A stretch of DNA of 64,000 nucleotides from Methanolobus halotolerans. Lineage in GTDB: Archaea > Halobacteriota > Methanosarcinia > Methanosarcinales > Methanosarcinaceae. The position numbers were made by a program, and so were the translations under genes. The DNA is taken from positions 94,426-158,425 of the forward strand of contig NZ_PGGK01000006.1 in NCBI RefSeq assembly GCF_004745425.1, in the 5' to 3' direction. Under the pieces are notes generated by a model that did no database searches, had not been told where the DNA came from, and was given only the letters and a program-made list of their open reading frames with translations. Positions 55,670 to 63,801 of this stretch are shown here, piece after piece. The number at the start of each line of letters is the position of its first letter. Position 1 is the first letter of the stretch.

Positions 55670-57691
55670 ATGGGCATGAGTGAAGAAAATCCGGAAAAAC
55701 AAGAGAAAGCGATGGAACATATGGAACATGAGGATCATAAAGGCCACGAGGACCACCACACTCACATGCTGGCGGATTTCAAGAGAAGATTTATCATCTC
55801 AATGGTCCTGACAGTCCCGGTCCTGCTCCTGTCCCCTGCCATACAGAGTTTGTCCGGACTGGAGATTCCGATTCCGGGCTCGAATTACATCCTGTTCTTA
55901 CTCTCTGCTGCAGTCTATTTCTATGGAGGTTATCCTTTTCTCAAAGGTTTCCTCGATGAAATGAAGAACAAGTCACCGGGGATGATGACGCTGATAGCTG
56001 TTGCCATAAGCGTTGCATTCCTGTATAGTTCTGCAGTGGTTTTCGGGCTTGCCGGCAAGATGTTCTTCTGGGAGCTTGTCACACTGATTGATATCATGCT
56101 TCTGGGACATTGGCTTGAGATGCGCTCGGTCATGGGAGCCTCGAAGGCACTGGAAGAGCTGGTTAAGATAATGCCTTCTGAGGCTCATCTTCTTAAAGGT
56201 GAAGAAGTAACTGATGTCCGTGTGGATGAATTGAAAACAGGTGACAGGGTGCTGGTGAAACCCGGTGAGAAAATGCCGGTTGATGGTACTGTTATCAAAG
56301 GGGAAACAAGTGTCAATGAAGCTATGCTGACTGGTGAATCTCTCCCTGTTCCAAAAAGTGAAGGTGAAGAGGTTATCGGTGGTTCTATCAACGGAGAAGG
56401 TTCTGTTCAGATAGAAGTCCGGAAAACAGGAAAGGACACCTACCTGAATCAGGTAATCGAACTAGTCAGCAGTGCACAGGAAAGTAAATCCAGGACGCAG
56501 GACCTTGCAGACAGAGCAGCCCTGGTGCTCACTATAATAGCTTTGAGTGTTGGTGTGCTGACACTCGGGTCCTGGCTATATTTTGGAAGTGAATTCGTTT
56601 TTGCCCTGGAGAGGGCTGTTACGGTTATGGTTATAACCTGCCCCCATGCCCTTGGCTTGGCAATCCCGCTTGTGGTTGCTGTTTCCACATCTCTGGCTGC
56701 CAACTCCGGTTTGCTAATCAGGGACCGGCAGGCCTTTGAGAGGGCACGCAATGTCCAGGCCATAGTGTTCGACAAGACAGGGACACTGACACAGGGGAAA
56801 TTCGGAGTCACCGACATAGTACCGCTTGCAGATGCAGATAAAAATGAGGTACTGGGTCTTGCAGCTTCACTTGAATCTAACTCTGCACACCCGCTTGCCA
56901 TTGGTATAATCAATACTGCAAAGGAAATGGGCCTTGATATCAAAAGCCCGGAGGAATTCAGTTCAATGCCGGGAAAAGGAATAGAGGGTCTTGTTGAGGG
57001 CAGAAGATTGAAAGTTATTAGTCCCGGTCATCTTCGTGAGATCGGGGTCAATGTCACAAATGATGATGTCATGAAGATAGAAGAGCAGGGCAGAACTGTT
57101 GTGTTCCTTCTTGAGGACAATAGACCTGTGGGAGCTCTAGGGCTTGCGGATATAGTAAGGAAAGAGTCAAAGGAAGCGATTGCAAGCCTTAAGTCTGCAG
57201 ATATCAAGTGTATGATGCTCACAGGAGATAATGAGTTCGTAGCGCGCCAGGTATCAGAGGAACTAGGACTGGATGAATATTTCGCCGGGGTCCTGCCACA
57301 CCAGAAGGCTGAGAAAATAAAGTATGTACAGCAGGAATATGTGGTAGCTATGGTGGGTGACGGGGTAAACGATGCCCCTGCACTGGTTCAGGCAGATGTT
57401 GGGATAGCTATTGGCGCGGGCACGGATGTAGCAGTTGAAAGTGCCGATGTCGTCCTGGTAAAGAACGACCCGCGAAATGTAGCTGATGTTATCATGCTTT
57501 CCAGGAACACATATTCGAAGATGTTCCAGAACCTTCTCTGGGCCACTGGCTATAACGCATTTGCAATTCCTCTTGCAGCAGGTGTACTTTTCAGTTATGG
57601 CATTTTACTATCCCCCGCTGCCGGAGCATTGTTGATGAGCCTGAGTACAGTAATCGTCGCTATCAACGCAAAGACACTCAAAATGCAGTGA
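55670..57691 (+). CDS. copB: CopB-type copper/silver P1B ATPase
   Basis: 673 residues from the ATG at 55670; the frame opens at a GTG at 55622, while ATG 55676 is also possible. The N-terminus is His-rich (HMEHEDHKGHEDHHTHM), typical of CopB. Transport TMs follow, with the CPH motif in TCPHALGLAIP at about residue 324, where most copper pumps have CPC. The phosphorylation motif DKTGT is at about 368, with TGES, MLTGDN and GDGVNDAPAL. It exports Cu(II) or Ag(I). TTTATATTA at 55627-55635 is a TATA-like box. Confidence 0.93.
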   Translation: MGMSEENPEKQEKAMEHMEHEDHKGHEDHHTHMLADFKRRFIISMVLTVPVLLLSPAIQSLSGLEIPIPGSNYILFLLSAAVYFYGGYPFLKGFLDEMKNKSPGMMTLIAVAISVAFLYSSAVVFGLAGKMFFWELVTLIDIMLLGHWLEMRSVMGASKALEELVKIMPSEAHLLKGEEVTDVRVDELKTGDRVLVKPGEKMPVDGTVIKGETSVNEAMLTGESLPVPKSEGEEVIGGSINGEGSVQIEVRKTGKDTYLNQVIELVSSAQESKSRTQDLADRAALVLTIIALSVGVLTLGSWLYFGSEFVFALERAVTVMVITCPHALGLAIPLVVAVSTSLAANSGLLIRDRQAFERARNVQAIVFDKTGTLTQGKFGVTDIVPLADADKNEVLGLAASLESNSAHPLAIGIINTAKEMGLDIKSPEEFSSMPGKGIEGLVEGRRLKVISPGHLREIGVNVTNDDVMKIEEQGRTVVFLLEDNRPVGALGLADIVRKESKEAIASLKSADIKCMMLTGDNEFVARQVSEELGLDEYFAGVLPHQKAEKIKYVQQEYVVAMVGDGVNDAPALVQADVGIAIGAGTDVAVESADVVLVKNDPRNVADVIMLSRNTYSKMFQNLLWATGYNAFAIPLAAGVLFSYGILLSPAAGALLMSLSTVIVAINAKTLKMQ

Positions 57692-57804
57692 GTCCGGTCA
57701 GATAGTGGCTTAAGCGATTCTGTGGTAGTCAAAAACTATATTTAAGATTAAGAGCAACATTAATGCCGGAATAAGTTCAATATAAACTCGGGGGAGATTA
57801 AAGG

Positions 57805-57942
57805 ATGTTTATGGGTTTAATGCAAGGATGGTTAATAGGAAAACTGATGAAGTTGCCTTTGTGGCTACTTATTATAATTGGTGCTTTCTTCATATATAAG
57901 AAGTTCATTTCAGGATCTGACAGTATGGGCGAAATGCAGTAA
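57805..57942 (+). CDS. Small single-span membrane protein (45 aa)
   Basis: ATG at 57805, TAA at 57940-57942. A transmembrane helix (LPLWLLIIIGAFFIYKKF) is flanked by polar ends and the tail is SDSMGEMQ. GGGGGAGATT lies upstream. It follows the CopB gene by about 110 bases and may be a small partner, but the only support is position. Confidence 0.6.
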   Translation: MFMGLMQGWLIGKLMKLPLWLLIIIGAFFIYKKFISGSDSMGEMQ

Positions 57943-58009
57943 TGATGGTTAAATCACAGTTCCTTTCAGCCTAAAGGCAGTGTAAAAGCGGGCCTTATAT
58001 TGCCAGAAT

Positions 58010-58219
58010 ATGCGTGATACCAGTTTGCCACTCTATATAGTGTTTGCAATAGTGCTGGTATCTGTCACTTTTTTCAGGGATCAATACACAGGCTACCTGT
58101 TAGTGACAGTCCTCCCCGGCTCAATGTACATGGGGGAGGCTGTGTTGTCTGTCATAAAGGATTCAGACTTCATCGAAGTCAATACTTATTTTTCCTACCT
58201 GCTTTGCCAGGGTCTTTGA
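58010..58219 (+). CDS. Possible small membrane protein (69 aa)
   Basis: Two hydrophobic segments (LPLYIVFAIVLVSVTFF and YLLVTVLPGSMYMGEAVL). The start has CTTATATT about 20 bases upstream, suiting a leaderless mRNA. The last 57 bases overlap the opposite-strand gene, so it may end elsewhere or be chance. Confidence 0.35.
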   Translation: MRDTSLPLYIVFAIVLVSVTFFRDQYTGYLLVTVLPGSMYMGEAVLSVIKDSDFIEVNTYFSYLLCQGL

Positions 58220-58486
58220 GATCATTCCCGTCTCCAGCCTGCATACATGCAAAACCCCAGATGGGACAATACATCCCGGAGTGCAGTGTATTTCTTTTGC
58301 TCTGTCCATCACAAAATTGTCTTTGATATCCATGGTTTCCATCATTGGGATTACCATATGTGACATCTTCTTTATCTTCTCACATGGTGTTTCAATATCC
58401 ACAATAATGTTCTTGCCATCAAGCTTTCCGGTTATCTTGTGGTTGAAACCACAGATAGCTGAGTTTACACTGATCGTTGTTGTCAT
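58163..58486 (-). CDS. DUF6951-like cysteine-containing protein, copy 2
   Basis: 107 residues. It is closely similar to the next gene: VNSAICGF at 7-14, ITGKL, an ETPCEKI cysteine, then a CTPGCIVPSGVLHVC cluster near residues 68-82. The conserved cysteines could bind a metal or Fe-S cluster. GAGAGGATTTAG before the ATG is a clear ribosome site. Methanogens carry such proteins (DUF6951-like) with no known function. The pair lies 13 bases apart and is a tandem duplicate. Confidence 0.75.
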   Translation of the reverse strand: MTTTISVNSAICGFNHKITGKLDGKNIIVDIETPCEKIKKMSHMVIPMMETMDIKDNFVMDRAKEIHCTPGCIVPSGVLHVCRLETGMISKTLAKQVGKISIDFDEV

Positions 58487-58499
58487 CTAAATCCTCTCT

Positions 58500-58820
58500 T
58501 TATTCATCATTGAATTCAATACTAATCCTTTCTGATTGCTTTGCCAGTGTTTTTGAAAGCATACCCAATTCCATTTTACAAACGTGCAGCACTCCGGCAG
58601 GAACAATGCATGTCGCACAACAGGTATCTTTTGCCTGGTCCATTACATAATTCTCTTTTATGTTCATCGTTTGCTTCTTCGGAATCTCCATATGTGCGAT
58701 GGTGGCGATTTTCTTGCATTCTGTATTGATATCGGTTATGACATTCTTTCCTTCAAGTTTTCCGGTAATCTTATGCTTAAAACCGCATATAGCTGAATTT
58801 ACTGTTACTTCTGATGGCAT
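58500..58820 (-). CDS. DUF6951-like cysteine-containing protein, copy 1
   Basis: 106 residues with VNSAICGF, ITGKL, INTECKKI, DTCCATCIVPAGVLHVC and the C-terminal LAKQSERISIEF, mirroring copy 2. The two share over half of their residues by eye. Copy 1 has one extra cysteine (CCATC) where copy 2 has CTPGC. Both are probably cytoplasmic metal- or redox-binding proteins; function is not known. Confidence 0.75.
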   Translation of the reverse strand: MPSEVTVNSAICGFKHKITGKLEGKNVITDINTECKKIATIAHMEIPKKQTMNIKENYVMDQAKDTCCATCIVPAGVLHVCKMELGMLSKTLAKQSERISIEFNDE

Positions 58821-59002
58821 ATTATGTTCTCTCTCTCTGAATTTTTCTTTTTTCCGGGAGTGTTTTTGATATTATAGATTCATTTAATGCCAGTACTTTT
58901 AAAAGTTTGCGTCTAACTCAAAATAAACCTGTTTTTCAGCAGTTCTGTCTAAGATCACCAGATAAAAAGGAGTGTGTTATGTCATACATTTAAAGCTATG
59001 TA

Positions 59003-59345
59003 TTATTCCGGATCTTCGTCGCCGGCACAGGAGTAACATACATTGTCTTCAAGAATCTCTTTCCAGTCACCGATCACATCGTGGGTCCAGCAGTTATCGA
59101 TACCTGCTGCCTCCCTCATTATCAGGGCAAGGATAAAAGAAAGTTCCTTTACAGTGGTACCAGCTTCAAGTGCTCCCTTAAAGTGATCTCTTAAAGTGCT
59201 TGAGAACACATGGTTTGGACCTGGCCTTGATAGAAAGTGCAAAGCAGATAAATTGATACGTCTTTTCGTCGATTGTTCTGGTATCGGCATAGAGTTTGTC
59301 GATCTCATCTAGCTTTCCGATAAATTCAGGGAAGGACTTTATCAT
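59003..59345 (-). pseudogene. Carboxymuconolactone decarboxylase-like gene broken by a 13-base insertion
   Basis: The N-terminal frame (ATG at 59345) reads MIKSFPEFIGKLDEIDK to KARSKPCVLKHFKRSL and stops. The rest continues in another frame: HFKGALEAGTTVKELS, REAAGIDNCWTHDVIGDW, ending AGDEDPE. A 9-bp repeat CTTAAAGTG occurs twice with a 13-base period (59177-59185, 59190-59198). Removing one period restores KHFKGALEAG, as in AhpD/CMD proteins. The 101-residue downstream frame alone would lack the N-terminal half. Confidence 0.75.
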
Positions 59346-59450
59346 AAAATAAATCTGGTTGAAACAATGTTCTCAGCCCTCAAAAGGAAATATGGTGAAA
59401 AATAAAGGCCTGGGAGCACTGGAATTGGTGGAAGGATCTATGAACTTATT
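59346..59450 (+). pseudogene. Relic of IS5-group transposase C-terminus
   Basis: [17 protein letters not shown] then a shifted IKAWEHWNWWKDL match the intact copy at 43348-44208 ([24 protein letters not shown]). A frameshift after GEK and a TGA follow. DNA similarity may begin a few bases before 59346, at the edge of the broken CMD gene. No terminal repeats or other parts of the IS remain here. Confidence 0.7.
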
Positions 59451-59479
59451 GGCATTGGTCAGAAAATTAAATATAAAGG

Positions 59480-59500
59480 CCCTCAGTTTTTAGCTGAGGG
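59480..59500. terminator. Hairpin near IS relic
   Basis: CCCTCAG (59480-59486) pairs with CTGAGGG (59494-59500) across a TTTTTAG loop. It could be a terminator for the sugar dehydrogenase pseudogene (minus strand) or a transposon-end structure. Confidence 0.4.
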
Positions 59501-59533
59501 TAATCCACATTTCTCCTGCAACTCTTCTGCTAA

Positions 59534-60158
59534 TCAACGCTTTCCTATGAAATATGCGGTAGTAATGCCAGTCAGAATTGCAAACAGTCTAAATCCAGGT
59601 GTTTGGGTCGGTTCGGACTCTTCGGAAGGTGAAACGAGCCTATAGACCCTCCCTGTCTCTCCGGTCGGCCCGGAGTTCTCCGTGGTCAGGATGTAGAGTT
59701 CACGGTCCGCATCCTGCCCGATTGAAAGGATATAGGCACCAACCGTCTGGTTGGAGGCTACCTCGAGTTCCGTAAAATCCCACGTTTGTTCGGTGATGTT
59801 CTCTTCTGGGGGGTGTTGCTATAAAGATGATGCCATTACCATCAGCACCCGCCCGATTCCATTCGGCGAAAACGTAGCGCCCCTCGAATTCCGGAATATC
59901 ACTGCCGCGATAAACGTATCCGCCGACAACAACCTCTCCGAGGCCATCGGGCTGTTTCGCATTTGAATACTCTATGATCAGGTCGATCAAGGGTTCACCC
60001 TGAAGGCCGACTTCGGGCACCTCTTCAGGAGAATTGTTCGGGTTCTCTGGGTCAAAGGCGTGACTTCCCTCTTTAAGGTTTCAGCCATAGTTGCCACCTG
60101 CTTCGATGATGTTGACCGACTCCCAGCAATTTTGTCCGGCATCGGAGGCAGATGCACT
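59534..60158 (-). pseudogene. PQQ-type sugar dehydrogenase remnant with PGF-CTERM-like tail
   Basis: The minus strand encodes the C-terminal part of a soluble aldose sugar dehydrogenase: AGQNCWESVNIIEAGGNYG, then a TGA (60081-60083) where Trp is expected, then YVYRGSDIPEFEGRYVFAEW. The frame shifts in a G6 tract (59808-59813) into EENITEQTWDFTELE and TTENSGPTGETGRVYRL, ending TQTPGFRLFAILTGI and GKR. The tail resembles PGF-CTERM. The 5' two-thirds are missing. Confidence 0.8.
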
Positions 60159-60287
60159 TTATTGCATATTGTTGTGTTTTTTTGCTCATTATTTATAATG
60201 TCTCATGTGATCGAAATGTAGAAGTTTTGATAAGTATCTAATAAATGGGTTTAAATAGCATTTTTCCTATTTTGTATGGGGGTTCAT

Positions 60288-60839
60288 ATGAGTAGAATAA
60301 ACAGTATTTTAATTATGCTGCTAGTGGCTATTACCACTTTAGCTCTGGCAGGAGTTGCATCGGCAGAAGATACATCGCAGAATTCAAACGGAGTAAGTAT
60401 AGACTGTGTGGAGACCTGTAAATGGACAGGCTCTGAGAAAGTCAAACTGGTAGCCGGCCAGCATATAGACGCAGGCTATGTTAATGCTAAGGTTGTAGAG
60501 GACTATCTCTATGTGACATACAAGACTACAGATGGATGGAAATTGCATGACACCCATCTCTATGTCGGTACCGAAGAGCCAAATAAGCATGCACCTGGAC
60601 AGTTCCCATATAAGAGTGGCAAACTCTCAGAAGTGACAAGCTACACTTATAAGATACCATTATCAGACATCGTATCTGATTGTGAGAAGGGAGATAAAGA
60701 AATCGTTTATCTGGCTGCACACGCTGATGTCAAGAAGTCTGGCGCCGGAAGTGAGACTGCTTGGGGTGAAGGCGACCTTATCCGTGAAAAGGGACCATGG
60801 GCAATGTATTTCGATATGAAACTGAAGTGCATCTGTTAA
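60288..60839 (+). CDS. Secreted protein of unknown function (183 aa)
   Basis: Start ATG 60288 has GGGGGT six bases upstream; the frame opens at 60276. A signal peptide (ILIMLLVAITTLALAGVASA) precedes a single beta-rich domain. It includes VETCKWTG near the N-terminus, VAGQHIDAGYVNAKVVEDY, HLYVGTEEPNKHAPGQFPY and a C-terminal CIC. The cysteines may form disulfides. This kind of secreted domain is seen in archaeal and bacterial proteins but I cannot name it. No anchor is visible. Confidence 0.65.
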   Translation: MSRINSILIMLLVAITTLALAGVASAEDTSQNSNGVSIDCVETCKWTGSEKVKLVAGQHIDAGYVNAKVVEDYLYVTYKTTDGWKLHDTHLYVGTEEPNKHAPGQFPYKSGKLSEVTSYTYKIPLSDIVSDCEKGDKEIVYLAAHADVKKSGAGSETAWGEGDLIREKGPWAMYFDMKLKCIC

Positions 60840-61061
60840 ACCACCGGTTCCCAAGTAAACCATAGTCAAATATCAAAATTCGGGGCCCTGCTCCGAACCA
60901 TTATTTTATAAACGTTCTTACTGTATGCGAGAACTGTATAATCTGCATAAGACTCTAATTTTCGGCACAGTTGAACCGGGCAGAGATAGCAGTATAGGCC
61001 TGTCTTGTAGCTCTTCTGAAGCAGGCACCCATGAACCCGACCACAAGTAGAGATCTTTTTC

Positions 61062-61350
61062 TTAGCGGGGGGTCAACCGTGGGTAAAGCTCAGCGATGTG
61101 CTCTTCCAATTGTGCCAGTTCCGCATTATTAAGCGGCATACAGTACCTGCGAACCCGGTCAGCTACCCATTATCGACCCCTTCCTGCAATTGCTTCGGAA
61201 CTTTCATATTTTGCGTTATGAACGTTACGCAGTCCCTCACAAAAAATCTCTGTTCTTTTTTATGAAACGTGTTCACGACAGCCGCCTTGCTCTGACCCAG
61301 CTTCAGGTAAAAGATATCAAAGTCGATTAATTTACTTTGTATAGTCTCTG
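61062..61350 (-). pseudogene. Frameshifted remnant of an unidentified protein
   Basis: The minus strand reads KLIDFDIFYLKLGQSKAA, then VRDCVTFITQNMKVPKQL, then a shift in a GGG run, then VADRVRRYCMPLNNAELAQL and ELYPRLTPR followed by TAA. Joining the two frames with a one-base change gives a continuous protein-like sequence. No start codon is preserved. Family unknown. Confidence 0.5.
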
Positions 61351-61478
61351 CTCATCGAAAAGCATTGAAATAATTCTCAGCATCGCTATTTATATTTTAG
61401 AGGATCTTTATAAGCCCACAGGGGCCTGCCTGTGGTATATACATCCCCAGTAAAACTTACAATTCCATACCTCAACAA

Positions 61479-61490
61479 TTCTACAGAGCC
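61479..61490. repeat. Solo IS5-type terminal sequence
   Basis: TTCTACAGAGCC matches the right terminal repeat of the IS at 43376-44430 exactly. No matching opposite end is seen nearby. It marks a past insertion, partial loss or a target of the same transposase. Confidence 0.45.
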
Positions 61491-61607
61491 CATAAGTATT
61501 TATTTTTGTATCCCTATAGTTCAGGGGCAATTATATTTTGTCGTAAATAAATATATAGTAATTGTATATGATATTGTTTTATCTCAAATACAATAGTAAA
61601 AAGGATC

Positions 61608-62624
61608 GTGAGTACCTTGTTTCGTAGAAAAGATATCAATAAGCAGAGGATAATCTCTTCTGAAAGAGCAGCCGAGCTTCTGGAAAACGGATGGCACAGG
61701 GCAGACCTGCATGTGCATACCTGTTGCTCCTATGATGTACCTCCTGCAAGGTCAATGCATCCTGAGAACCTTCTCTTAAAGGGCAAATCAAGAGGTATGG
61801 ATTACATAACGTTTACAGACCACGATACCGTAAAAGCCTACGATCTGCTTGGATGGAAGACGAAAAACCTCGTTACCGGTGTCGAGGTATCCATCAAGGA
61901 TCTGGAGAATGTAGGTCATACCATACATGTTAATGTTTTTGGATTCGACAAGCAGCAGTACAGTGAGTTCGACAGATTGGTGAAAAAAGAATCCAATATC
62001 TACAGCCTGATTGACTATCTCAAAAGCAACGATCTTCCCTACATGTATAACCACCCTTTCTGGTTCAAACTGAGTGATAAACCAAATATCCCTATAATAC
62101 CTGAACTTGCCAGACATTTCCCCGTAATTGAATATAACATACAAGACCTCAAACAGAAGAACATATTCTCAATGCTACTTGCAAAATATTATGGAAAGGG
62201 GATGGCCGTTACAACAGATAGTCACACAGGTGGTATCGGAAAGGCCTACACAATAGCCGAAGGTGAAGACTTCCATGAATATTACAATAACATACGTAAA
62301 GGCCGCTCCTATATGATCATGGACGACCCCTCATGGAAACATCTGACCAGGGAGATGAACGCCTGGATAGAGCTGGTGTTCAGTATGGAAAAAGAGATAC
62401 GTGAAGAGATGGGCTTTACCAGCGGAGTCGGGAAGATAGACAGACTTGTAGATATCTTCGACAGGTACGGACTTAGCCATCACCAGAAAATAAACGGTGC
62501 AATGATGAATGTCATGAAACTGATCTCCAGATCAGGACTGCCGGTGTTCATGTACATGCTATCAAAACAGCCTCAGGTTTCCAGAATAGGGAAGACGGTT
62601 AATGTTCTATCCGGAATCACTTGA
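61608..62624 (+). CDS. PHP-domain phosphoesterase-like protein
   Basis: 338 residues. Motifs of the PHP metal site are RADLHVHTCCSYD at about residues 32-44, ITFTDHDTV, MYNHPF and the late TTDSHTGG. PHP proteins are trinuclear metal phosphoesterases. The C-terminal 110 residues (MNAWIELVFSMEKEIREEMGF and beyond) are helical and not part of the core. The start is GTG at 61608 with AAAAAGGATC upstream. The substrate is not known. Confidence 0.82.
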   Translation: MSTLFRRKDINKQRIISSERAAELLENGWHRADLHVHTCCSYDVPPARSMHPENLLLKGKSRGMDYITFTDHDTVKAYDLLGWKTKNLVTGVEVSIKDLENVGHTIHVNVFGFDKQQYSEFDRLVKKESNIYSLIDYLKSNDLPYMYNHPFWFKLSDKPNIPIIPELARHFPVIEYNIQDLKQKNIFSMLLAKYYGKGMAVTTDSHTGGIGKAYTIAEGEDFHEYYNNIRKGRSYMIMDDPSWKHLTREMNAWIELVFSMEKEIREEMGFTSGVGKIDRLVDIFDRYGLSHHQKINGAMMNVMKLISRSGLPVFMYMLSKQPQVSRIGKTVNVLSGIT

Positions 62625-62971
62625 ATGGGAGTAAAGAACTCTTTTGATCATTACTTAAAATACTCTACACCAATTATTGAAATTAACCTTTAATTGATCT
62701 TTGATAAAAATATTTTTAATTTTAATCAACATTATTGTCGTTGCGTTTTTTGGTTTACTATTACCGGCCTGTAGGAAACCTATAAAATCACAATAAATAG
62801 ACTGAAACTGGCAAATCTATCAATGATGGATAGCACCTTTACAATTATTGTTAAGTTCAATTTTCGCTAGAATGTCGATGATTCTACAGAACCTTTGTAG
62901 TCTGTTTATATGTTTACTTCTACAATTGCTCAGATTGTCCATATACTTCTCTGAAAATTGCTCCTGTTTGC
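62625..62971. other. AT-rich spacer with possible short IS-derived element
   Basis: 347 bases without a gene. 62765-62893 is flanked by degenerate copies of the IS terminal repeat (see next entry). The rest is AT-rich and plain. Confidence 0.4.
62765..62893. mobile_element. Candidate MITE-like IS5 derivative
   Basis: GGCCTGTAGGAAACC (from 62766) resembles the left terminal repeat and TTCTACAGAACC (to 62893) the right, compared with GGCTCTGTAGAAAACC and its complement. The 100 bases between them carry no coding sequence. It could be an internally deleted, non-autonomous copy. The left end is degenerate. Confidence 0.35.
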
Positions 62972-63679
62972 TTATAATCCTCCTTTCGTGATTTCTTCAT
63001 CCCAGTACTGGTTAGCTCCTGCCATAAACTCCTCATCACTGATTAATTCAGCATGAATACTTTTAATGATGGTTTCTGAAACCTGACCTTTGGTGACCAT
63101 TTCCCTGCCTGCCTCTCGCAACGCATCATAAAATTTGTTTATTCTTTTTTTGACACTCTCTTCAGGCCAATCCTCTAATACTCCTCCGCAATTACGATAG
63201 ATTTCCAGTATGGGATTCTGCAGCGCCATATATGTCTTAAATAAGTCAAAATTGTGTTCTCCGGGAAATCCTGCATTTGCGATCATAAAAAAACGGGGGT
63301 AGTGCATTCTTTCCTCATGATAACAGCTTCCATCTTCATTTTTATGAATATGCGGAGTTGCAGTAGGCAGAAGTCTTTCATTGAATTTCTTTAGGATTGA
63401 GGTCATGAACAAGCCATAGACAGGAGTGGCCATTCCTACATAATCCGATTCAAAAAAAAGATCTATGAAATCTGACATATCGTCATGTATCACGCATTTT
63501 CCGGGAGTTTTAGTCCAGCAACTAAAACAACCACAACAGTGATTAATATTATGCTCTGCCAGGAATATCTCTTCTGTCTGAGCACCTGCTTGTCTGGCTC
63601 CTTCCAGTAAAGGATCAACTATTCGATGGGTATTGCTTTTTCTTCCTCTGGGACTACCATTGAAAACAGTTACTTTCAT
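62972..63679 (-). CDS. Flavodoxin-fold iron-sulfur flavoprotein-like reductase
   Basis: 235 residues. The FMN motif is FNGSPRGRKSNTHR at residues 5-18. A cysteine cluster (INHCCGCFSCWTKTPGKC) at about 46-63 resembles the compact 4Fe-4S motif of the Isf family of methanogens. The flavin loop ATPVYGLFMTSILK follows. It probably transfers electrons between ferredoxin and small acceptors. GGAGA lies nine bases before the ATG. Confidence 0.85.
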   Translation of the reverse strand: MKVTVFNGSPRGRKSNTHRIVDPLLEGARQAGAQTEEIFLAEHNINHCCGCFSCWTKTPGKCVIHDDMSDFIDLFFESDYVGMATPVYGLFMTSILKKFNERLLPTATPHIHKNEDGSCYHEERMHYPRFFMIANAGFPGEHNFDLFKTYMALQNPILEIYRNCGGVLEDWPEESVKKRINKFYDALREAGREMVTKGQVSETIIKSIHAELISDEEFMAGANQYWDEEITKGGL

Positions 63680-63801
63680 ATTAATTCTCCAATTTTGTTT
63701 TTGTTTAGCTGATTATTAGATGATTTGGATAAAACTGCTTTCAATGAGCTGGTTTCAAAAATATAAATACCCCTTTCATCAATAGTATTATGGGGATTTG
63801 A

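Larger units (their letters stand above)
60840..61607. other. Degenerate intergenic region
   Basis: 768 bases with no intact gene. It holds a frameshifted minus-strand remnant (61062-61350), a 7-bp hairpin CCACAGG/CCTGTGG (61416-61435) and a solo copy of the IS5-type terminal sequence TTCTACAGAGCC (61479-61490). Confidence 0.5.

Noticed and set aside
60081..60083. TGA read as tryptophan or selenocysteine
   Set aside because: A second lesion (frameshift in G6) and 5' truncation show the gene is dead; no sign of recoding.
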